64,000 bases of DNA from Tritrichomonas musculus. Lineage: Eukaryota > Parabasalia > Tritrichomonadida > Tritrichomonadidae. Within the stretch, counting starts at the first letter, position 1. Each line of letters starts with the position of its first letter. The stretch is from NCBI GenBank assembly GCA_039105265.1, contig JAPFFF010000058.1, forward strand, positions 682,001 through 746,000. Direction: 5' to 3'. The position numbers and the translations under genes are program-made. Under the pieces are notes generated by a model. That model was given only the letters and a program-made list of their open reading frames with translations. It was not told the DNA's origin and searched no databases. Of the stretch, positions 20,501-25,390 are shown in pieces.

Positions 20501-21504
20501 TTGAACATATTGGTATTCATGACTGACATGTGATTTGAAAAGTCGGTGAAGTGATTATTGCAACCGATGTTGCACGAGAATGAGACCGCCAGCGAGTTTA
20601 ATACATTGTATACATGGGAAACAAAAGGCGAACGTGGGAAGGAGCAAAAATTGAATGGAACCGCCGGAACCGTGCTCGGATGGACGAAGGTCTCAGGGAG
20701 GAGCACCTTCTGGCTGAGTTCTGCATCTGAAGCAGGTACTGCCGGGCGGTTTCGGTCGAGTATTGGTTGCCCATTCGAAATGATCATTTGTCCTCGGGCA
20801 ACCAATACACCTTCAACTGACTTATCCTTTGCAAGGTAACTCAGAGGGGAACGGGCAGCCAGTGAAGGATCGCTCGTAATGACGAACCAAGAGGGGTTCT
20901 GACCACCCTCTGGATTCGTCGGATTATAGTGTACTCCTGACTGCAGGAGTACCTCTGTCGTCCTTTGTGTATTAGGAACTATGAGATTTCTGGCGCAATT
21001 TGGTCGGCTCGTAGAATCACTTTGATGCGCATCTGATCTAAATTCTTCGGAATCTGAAAAGTCTGGGGAAACGTTGGAATCGCTCTGTGAGGTACTCCGT
21101 ATGTTGATAGGAGCAGGTCCAACCGGCGGGTGCCGCTGCTCCGTAGGATATGAAATTCGATCTGTGAGTGAGTATTGCGCGGGAAGATTATGAGGAACAT
21201 TTGGAACATATCGAGGCTGTGTATTTGATTGAGTTGCGTTCGGGGCAAACTGGTCCCCGTTTTGGTGCGTCTTTGAATTGATCTCTCTTGAGTTGCGAGA
21301 TATTGGAGAAGTAGCGAGTTTGTTGTAATTTATATTGAAAGGGCTATCTACTGTACTAATTTGAGGCGAAAAACTGCGAAATTCGGGTGTTCCATTTCCA
21401 TCATCATCAGAAAAATTTCCACCAAAATCATCAATTTTGGTATCAATCGAATCAGCGTCGAGTGCTAATTCGGAAAATCTAGGTTTGGTCGTGCAAAAAA
21501 GCAT
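14584..21504 (-). CDS. Retrotransposon E polyprotein: 3x C2H2 zinc finger, reverse transcriptase, CCHC, restriction-like endonuclease
   Basis: An intact 2,306-residue ORF. Residues 1-360 are Ser/Pro/Asn-rich. About 365-635 are fifteen 18-aa repeats. About 640-780 are Ser/His/Asp-rich. Three C2H2-type fingers follow near 805 (CPCC...H-x4-H), 875 and 936, probably for DNA target binding. The RT spans about 1390-1700, with TIDFSDAFG, QGCPLSP and catalytic YADD at about residue 1625. A CCHC knuckle (C-x2-C-x7-H-x4-C) lies near 1992, and the endonuclease near 2061 has RPDV, then E in AEFTIPYG. The last ~150 residues are an Asp/Asn-rich acidic tail. By family knowledge the endonuclease nicks the target and the RT copies the mRNA from the nick. 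The ATG at 21504 is the first in the element. No disabling change is visible, so this copy may be active. Confidence 0.93.
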   Translation of the reverse strand: MLFCTTKPRFSELALDADSIDTKIDDFGGNFSDDDGNGTPEFRSFSPQISTVDSPFNINYNKLATSPISRNSREINSKTHQNGDQFAPNATQSNTQPRYVPNVPHNLPAQYSLTDRISYPTEQRHPPVGPAPINIRSTSQSDSNVSPDFSDSEEFRSDAHQSDSTSRPNCARNLIVPNTQRTTEVLLQSGVHYNPTNPEGGQNPSWFVITSDPSLAARSPLSYLAKDKSVEGVLVARGQMIISNGQPILDRNRPAVPASDAELSQKVLLPETFVHPSTVPAVPFNFCSFPRSPFVSHVYNVLNSLAVSFSCNIGCNNHFTDFSNHMSVMNTNMFNVNNSNSFTNNSFINNNISNYNVSHNNVNLVHHSVDVDNQIVKSTAHVAHHSVDVDYQTVKSTALVANHSVDVDNQIVKSTAHVAHHAVDVDNQTVKSTAHVAHHAVDVDNQTVKSTAHVAHHAVDVDNQIVKSTAHVAHHAVDVDNQIVKSTAHVAHHSVDVDYQTVKSTAHVAHHSVDVDYQTVKSTALVANHSVDVDNQIVKSTAHVAHHAVDVDNQTVKSTAHVTHHAVDVDNQIVKSTAHVAHHAVDVDNQIVKSTAHVAHHAVDVDNQTVTSTAHITHHSVGVDDRVVTSTAHIDHHQVVTKEKLFTSVIEVPKFVFEINEKVVPLFTLSGNHSLLNTFSNNNFLGSRTNSLGTQTTSNSSGTSSVVSGAEEFTDAHSHSEHSDHSDDDNHGGSDDNPSSPVGDNVSIDWIVSELAGVKTKTDMKSLIDILQVANIDTSPFANVSDVDTPIILLMYQKDRWLGVGQFYCPCCDKTFPTCASLSFHLKSTHTTNNIPLEQAAFEYIVGRKLRWKIDSPHLPPDAFHYRTIHVCPCSDCDYLVSRANSLSSHMGSSHQDMEALKREVGVFWAMSILHAKKHRKLLVASDVYHDLHGSLCMKCKDFVGRDKATVKQHTNRSHPQANVEGHRVQAIDISISVNSLSPETDDDEIREANTDLERIKIVRSENRVTQDDERQMPVQPRADESVDLQVMEDRRRGEDSRRRRRQAGFIPANERLPEAHLHSVSSSSEEDTHTIDEHPAHPASASIVDIESCLSKAENWKSRCMKEDDDFVHLPKLWGDRLAKHRKKFEEVFNSEVKDVLNWYNEAINLSDSLEKSSRMLLCEGMISKIILILRKSIRKFVRSARRGSDKIRRPHSLETPIQMKSASKFIAGIELLHSRIHITDEDLDQPQRNVIADIKEKLVRFLSQAPLEFSQLLGSGDLDSIDGLIYDEHYDERMKFIRAKLEELEILNNSPSSLGYKKFLQKFYAEDAKRTLDWFVLNDDTPECVVPVEDFENVYGSSWSDAAALGDDPDGVYTLQRRISSNNSDELKSLILNEEAILKAVRSRSNLSAVGCDGISNGVWKVGGSVTATIIKNVLCCMLDTGLFPEVLKMNKTVMLFKKGDPDDAHSWRPITITPTIYRMLMCHISRSLQTLNSKHRFISPSQKGFMRIPAGAAEHATVVDEMIHDAARNQKSLYITTIDFSDAFGSVPHKLIKKNLTDIGFDLSFVKTIINSYRDSSTKIISNNRRSNSICFRKGVKQGCPLSPTLFNICIEPLLARLNACKEDGYHWLDSATTVQAYADDIIVFSDSEVGMKNLLSVVEHFCSYAGDMKINCKKCHAFTYIAHNGSRSVLNDNFTIAGGRIDNISIQNNTTYLGLPIACKSSQRKHHVFRRIEDMTKDVIRITSSALRFTQAVDAIKRFVIPKIDYELMANTAPTNCLSRLDELIRGKLSKMIGAAGIPTAWFYTTKNDGGLYIQKLTDRQKALTIRLYIALMESNDKSIRDMVKASDEAEIIFRDATIDLTSPFLHLKVKDNGALDAKRNRGTSNILARCVKALHDANMGLILKDDMFTLKDLNSNVTYDVNTSNVVKHIMKVMSDRYYSDLCQHKMRGHTFTTLKNSPLSNYFMKPNALMADSVVRFAIKARTNTLMTASLAAHRNPQMSNRCTRCGQIETLNHILNGCKRCKHKFTKRHDEVVKVLCKYLTEKKRVIVHCNQSVRGRSNEHITGDSASLRPDVWWWDGDQLKIAEFTIPYGMLSGDDDESTLVIRRREKLNKYQKLVDDCRNQLNCNVSLFVFIVSSLGAIPDDTINELKKVTVTTKDALKLAGRMVAAALRESMILYIDTKIKKRVNDNNEDEDNDNDNGNDYDNDVENVNVLDTDGDDDSNDLNDTSSNVTDGESADDEYNSVNILDDEEWRELIDASADVDRSGPPSELDNTDDETDVLENPGTTPLWNQTQGADPASATEEEGVQHSSSEF
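19605..20410 (-). repeat. 54-bp coding minisatellite, 15 units, element E
   Basis: Each unit encodes 18 residues such as HHAVDVDNQTVKSTAHVA. Units 2-3 and 9-10 share the YQTVKSTALVANHS variants, so blocks of several units were duplicated together. Within each unit gtcaacgtcaacag faces ctgttgacttgac, which are nearly complementary, so the RNA could fold into a row of hairpins while still coding. Confidence 0.92.
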
Positions 21505-21515
21505 ATATGAAAACT

Positions 21516-21524
21516 AAAAAAAAA
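21516..21524 (-). terminator. T-run after tRNA-Asn: RNA polymerase III terminator and element 5' end
   Basis: Nine A on the plus strand are nine T in the tRNA sense, two bases after the tRNA 3' end. That is a standard Pol III terminator. Each array unit has a similar run of 9-11 at its 5' end, so the T-run is either part of the element or regenerated with each insertion. Confidence 0.75.
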
Positions 21525-21539
21525 TCTCCTCCCGTGTGG
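21525..21539 (-). other. Insertion target / attachment sequence in tRNA-Asn
   Basis: These 15 bp are the 3' half of the T stem, the acceptor 3' strand and 2 bp of flank. They are repeated at all four junctions of the array. One strand must be cut in the T arm at the GATC/CACAC step and the other about 15 bp downstream near the T-run. This is the master copy of the target. Confidence 0.85.
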
Positions 21540-21599
21540 ATCGAACACACGACTTCCAGATTAACAGTCTGACACTCTAACCAACTGAGTTAGGGAGGA
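21527..21599 (-). tRNA. tRNA-Asn (GUU anticodon)
   Basis: A 73-nt cloverleaf can be folded by eye. The acceptor stem is TCCTCCC with GGGAGGA (7 bp), the D stem ACTC/GAGT with an AGTTGGTTA loop, the anticodon stem TCAGA/TCTGG with loop CTGTTAA (anticodon GTT), a 5-nt variable loop, and the T stem GTGTG/CACAC with loop TTCGATC. There is no intron and no encoded CCA. A T9 terminator follows at once. The gene is intact although an element sits immediately downstream, because the duplicated target restores its 3' end. It is divergent from the ENTH gene, 88 bp away. Confidence 0.97.
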
Positions 21600-21678
21600 A
21601 GCCTTTAGGCTATTCTGATTAAAATATTAATTTTTAAAAATTTTAATTGAAAAAATGAACTTTTTTAAATAATTAATT

Positions 21679-21687
21679 TCATTTATT
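21679..21687 (+). promoter_or_regulatory. Inr-like motif before the ENTH gene
   Basis: TCATTTATT lies immediately before the ATG. It resembles the trichomonad initiator (TCA+1 followed by pyrimidine and T/A), which usually sits within 20 nt of the start codon and gives very short 5' UTRs. Similar sites precede the VWA and tubby-like genes. Confidence 0.4.
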
Positions 21688-24600
21688 ATGGACTTCTTCG
21701 AAAAAATATTTTCTAATACAAATCAAGCGCCTAAAGAAGATCAAAGGTTAACACATTCTATAAAACGAGCTTTAAGTGGTAATTCATCTGAATTAAATCC
21801 CGTTTACCTTTATGAACTTAATTCTTTTTGCCAAACAACTGAAAACTCAAACAAAGTTATGCATGCACTTTCAAATGCGATCGATGAAAATTGTGAATCT
21901 CCAATGCCTGTATTTAAAGCACTAAAACTTATTTTACTACTTTCAAAAATGTCATCACAAACGTTTACTCCAGCAGCGCGGAAATATGCCCCTGAAATTC
22001 AAACAATTGCTCATGTTTCATTTGATAAACCAGGTTTACCCCATGTTAATACAATTCACAAATACGCGAATATATTATATTTACATCTAGTGAAAAATGT
22101 GCCACTCCCAGAAATGAAAATACCTCCACGACCGAAACAACATTCTCATAATCAAAGTCAAATTCAGAATCAAAATCAATCACAAAGACCAGGACACACT
22201 CGCTTAGATAATGATGGTGGATCACTTTTTGATTCAAATGATACTCTTGAAGATAACAATAACAACAACAATAAATATGAAGATTCAGGAAGCTTCCTTT
22301 CCAATTTAATGGACTTAGGACCAAAACGACGCCCACAACAGCAACAACAACAAACGCAACAACAGCCATCAAAAGGATTTAACTCCCAAAATCAAGAAGG
22401 ACCTCGCTTGCCTGCAGTTTTTGCAAGCGGTGGCGCTTTTCAAGGAGTTCGATCAAGAATTTCACAGCCACTCGATTACGGCTATGACGATGAAAATGAA
22501 GGCGAATCTCTCCTTAATTTCGGTAATGATAATAATCAACAAATTAATGGTGGAAATGAAGATCTTCTTGTTGGTGCTTTTGATGATATTGACACCGAGC
22601 AAAAAGCTAATAAAAACACAACAAATAATAATAAAAATTCAATTGATCAGACAGATTTTGTATTTTCAGGTGCAGAGCCTGCAACATCAAATCCACCTTC
22701 AACTGATCTCAATGCTCCATTCAATCCATTTGGTGCAGACGGATTCAATCCAACTTTCCCAGATGTTAATGATTATAAGGACAACAATGATACAGATAAG
22801 CCCAGCATTAATTATAGGAGACCATTTGTTGCATCTGGACCTAAACCTAAATTTGATCCATCAAAGATGAAAAAGAAACCGAAAGTTGTACCAAATACAG
22901 TTCCTCAAAATAATTTTGATCCATTTGGCACAGGAAGTGCTTCAAATGCATTTGATAATTTTCCAAAAGAACCACAAAAGAAGCCATCTCTTGCTGAACG
23001 CCTTGGAAAAGCACCACAACAATCTCAAACACAAGAACAATCAGCAAAGAAGCCTCATCAACCTAGTAAAAATGTATTTGATTTACTTGGTGACGACGTT
23101 TTTGGTGACGATGGCGTTGAAGAACCACAACCAACAACGACAGAATCTACTCATCAAACTTCACAAGATACCCACAATCAATCACAAAAAGGATCTACAA
23201 ATGTTTTTGATGCTCTTGGAGATGATTTTGGCTCATTTGAAAATGTCAAAACTGATGAGAAACCAAGGGTTGCTTCGAATGAAGAATTATTCCAGCCATT
23301 TGGCTCTTCTCCTCAACTATCTCAAGAGATAGATCAGACTGAAAAATCAAAGAACTCTTCTGCCAATGTTTTCGACGTTCTTGGTGATGATGCATTCGGT
23401 GAACCAGTACAAAATCAACACGACCATGCTACATCGAATAAGGAATTATTCGAATCCTTAGATTCTTCAAATCAAAATCAACAAGAACAAGTCCCTCAAC
23501 AAAAAAATGCTTCAGCAAATGTATTTGATATTCTTGGTGATGACGTTTTTACAACACCTTCAAATTCAGCTCCAATTACAAGTGCTCAAGAACAACCAAC
23601 TCCATCAAATGATGATCTATTTGAGCATTTTGATCCTTCAGCTGCACATAAATCTAATACAAACTCAAATGAAGAGCCATTTGAACCATTTGGTAAAACA
23701 GATTCTACATCTCAACAAAAAGTTCAACAAACAAACTCAAAGGATGAATTATTTGAACCATTTGGATCATCAGCTTCACAACAACAACAACAACAAGTAG
23801 ATCAGAAGCCAGCACAGAAAAGTTCAGGAAATGTCTTTGATATGCTTGATGACAATGCATTCAGCTCACCAGCGCCATCAACCAACAATAGTCAACTTCA
23901 AACTAAAGGATCGTCAGCTGCGAATGATTTATTTGAACCATTTGGAAACACATCGGCACCAACATCGACACCAGCTCTATCTTCATCCCAACAAAAGAAT
24001 TCATCATCGAATGTCTTCGACATGCTCGGCGACGATGATTTTTCATCACCACTTCAAGCAGAGAAAGCTCCATCTCAAAATAAATTGCAAGCAAACTCCA
24101 ATCAAGATTTATTCGAGCCATTTGATACTTCAGTATCTTCTCAGCAGAAACAAAAAACAAATTCAGAGGAAGAATTATTTGAACCATTTGGAAACCCAGC
24201 ATCTTCTACTTCTCAACAAAAAATTCAACAAACAAACTCAAAAGAAGAATTATTTGAACCATTTGGAAAACCAACTTCTACCACATCTCAACAGAAAGTG
24301 CAACAGACGAACTCAAAGGATGAATTATTTGAACCATTTGGATCATCAGCTTCACAACAACAACAACAACAAGTAGATCAGAAGCCAGCACAGAAAAGTT
24401 CAGGAAATGTCTTTGATATGCTTGATGACAATGCATTCAGCTCACCAGCGCCATCAACCAACAATAGTCAACTTCAAACTAAAGGATCGTCAGCTGCGAA
24501 TGATTTATTTGAACCATTTGGAAACACATCGGCACCAACATCGACACCAGCTCTATCTTCATCCCAACAAAAGAATTCATCATCGAATGTCTTCGACATG

Positions 24601-24960
24601 CTCGATGACGATATGTTCACATCGAATCAGGCTCCAGCAAGCCAACAAAACCAACCAGTTGCCTCCAAAGGAAGCAATGCAGCAAATGACTTTTTCAGTT
24701 CATATCCATCCGTACAGCCTTCAAAAGTTCCTTCAAGTGAATTGGATAGCTTATTCAGCTCACCAAATCAGCAACAACAAAAACAGCCAAAACAACTTGA
24801 CATGTTCGAGTCACTAGGAAGGCCACCTCAGAACCAGCAGCAGAATAACAAACCTTCTAGCGCAAACCTGTTTGATATGCTTGACTCAAATGACATACAA
24901 AGCACACCTGCTGCAAAGAGTCCAAGCAAATCTGCGAATGTCTATGACATATTCGGATAG
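21688..24960 (+). CDS. ENTH/ANTH-domain epsin-like clathrin adaptor
   Basis: The 1,090-residue protein begins with an ENTH/VHS-like helical domain (residues about 1-145) with the helical pattern of epsins. The rest is disordered and Gln/Asn/Ser-rich, with many short repeated motifs: NVFD(M/L)LGDD, ELFEPFG and variants with DPFG, plus an NPFG. DPF-type motifs bind AP-2 appendages and NPF binds EH domains in known epsins, so a role in clathrin-coated vesicle formation at the plasma membrane or endosome is inferred. A 294-bp internal stretch is perfectly duplicated. The ATG follows an Inr-like motif. It lies between the tRNA-Asn gene and a coiled-coil gene on the same strand. Confidence 0.8.
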   Translation: MDFFEKIFSNTNQAPKEDQRLTHSIKRALSGNSSELNPVYLYELNSFCQTTENSNKVMHALSNAIDENCESPMPVFKALKLILLLSKMSSQTFTPAARKYAPEIQTIAHVSFDKPGLPHVNTIHKYANILYLHLVKNVPLPEMKIPPRPKQHSHNQSQIQNQNQSQRPGHTRLDNDGGSLFDSNDTLEDNNNNNNKYEDSGSFLSNLMDLGPKRRPQQQQQQTQQQPSKGFNSQNQEGPRLPAVFASGGAFQGVRSRISQPLDYGYDDENEGESLLNFGNDNNQQINGGNEDLLVGAFDDIDTEQKANKNTTNNNKNSIDQTDFVFSGAEPATSNPPSTDLNAPFNPFGADGFNPTFPDVNDYKDNNDTDKPSINYRRPFVASGPKPKFDPSKMKKKPKVVPNTVPQNNFDPFGTGSASNAFDNFPKEPQKKPSLAERLGKAPQQSQTQEQSAKKPHQPSKNVFDLLGDDVFGDDGVEEPQPTTTESTHQTSQDTHNQSQKGSTNVFDALGDDFGSFENVKTDEKPRVASNEELFQPFGSSPQLSQEIDQTEKSKNSSANVFDVLGDDAFGEPVQNQHDHATSNKELFESLDSSNQNQQEQVPQQKNASANVFDILGDDVFTTPSNSAPITSAQEQPTPSNDDLFEHFDPSAAHKSNTNSNEEPFEPFGKTDSTSQQKVQQTNSKDELFEPFGSSASQQQQQQVDQKPAQKSSGNVFDMLDDNAFSSPAPSTNNSQLQTKGSSAANDLFEPFGNTSAPTSTPALSSSQQKNSSSNVFDMLGDDDFSSPLQAEKAPSQNKLQANSNQDLFEPFDTSVSSQQKQKTNSEEELFEPFGNPASSTSQQKIQQTNSKEELFEPFGKPTSTTSQQKVQQTNSKDELFEPFGSSASQQQQQQVDQKPAQKSSGNVFDMLDDNAFSSPAPSTNNSQLQTKGSSAANDLFEPFGNTSAPTSTPALSSSQQKNSSSNVFDMLDDDMFTSNQAPASQQNQPVASKGSNAANDFFSSYPSVQPSKVPSSELDSLFSSPNQQQQKQPKQLDMFESLGRPPQNQQQNNKPSSANLFDMLDSNDIQSTPAAKSPSKSANVYDIFG
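23735..24028 (+). repeat. First copy of a perfect 294-bp internal duplication
   Basis: This stretch is base-for-base identical by eye to 24311-24604 (offset 576 bp). It encodes about 98 residues with ELFEPFG, NVFDMLDD and ANDLFEPFG motifs. Identity at synonymous sites implies a recent duplication or gene conversion. Confidence 0.9.
24311..24604 (+). repeat. Second copy of the 294-bp internal duplication
   Basis: Second copy of the segment at 23735-24028, in the same reading frame. The two copies diverge right after CATGCTCG: GCGACGAT follows the first and ATGACGAT the second. Confidence 0.9.
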
Positions 24961-25390
24961 ATTTGAACAAGTTAATGTTTTATATCAATTTGATTATTTA
25001 GTTGGTTTGTACAAGTTTGTATTTTTTTTTTTAGATGATTTTTCATTTATCTCAATAAAAAAAAACGAGTTTACAAAATTTGGATTCATTATTTTATTTT
25101 TTTGATTGCTTTATTTGCTTTACTTATTTTTCCCACATAGTAATACAATGGTATAACATAAAAGTTATAACATTTGATTAGAATTATTTCAAACCAATAA
25201 ATAATAATCATTATATTACTTTTTCATGCTACCTCTTGCAAATAATTTATATGAATATATTTTATTAGCTAATTTGATAAATGCAATTAGATATAAGATA
25301 TTCTCTATTTTACTGAATCCTGAAATTCAATGATTTTTCTGAACATAGAAAAAGCTGTTTTGTTCGTTATTTTTTGAAGAATTATCTGTT
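24961..25390. other. Intergenic, no feature seen
   Basis: 430 bp of AT-rich sequence between two plus-strand genes. I see poly-T tracts and short ORFs only; no RNA gene or clear promoter was recognised. Confidence 0.6.

Larger units (their letters stand above)
14474..21524 (-). mobile_element. Element E: full-length, apparently intact tRNA-Asn-targeted non-LTR retrotransposon
   Basis: This 7,051-bp element lies directly downstream of the tRNA-Asn gene. Its 5' leader is about 20 nt including the T-run, one 2,306-codon ORF fills almost all of it, and the 3' UTR is about 110 bp with no poly(A) tail. The domain order (N-terminal zinc fingers, RT, CCHC, restriction-like endonuclease) is that of the R2/R4/NeSL group of site-specific elements. 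No LTRs are present. It is richer in G+C than neighbouring host genes. Confidence 0.95.

Noticed and set aside
1-21524. LTR retrotransposon or DNA virus-like element
   Set aside because: No long terminal repeats, protease, RNase H-integrase or capsid signals; the domain order is that of endonuclease-type non-LTR elements.
22046-24817. Several Leu/His/Gln-rich ORFs within the epsin-like gene
   Set aside because: Shadows of the Gln/Asn-rich frame.
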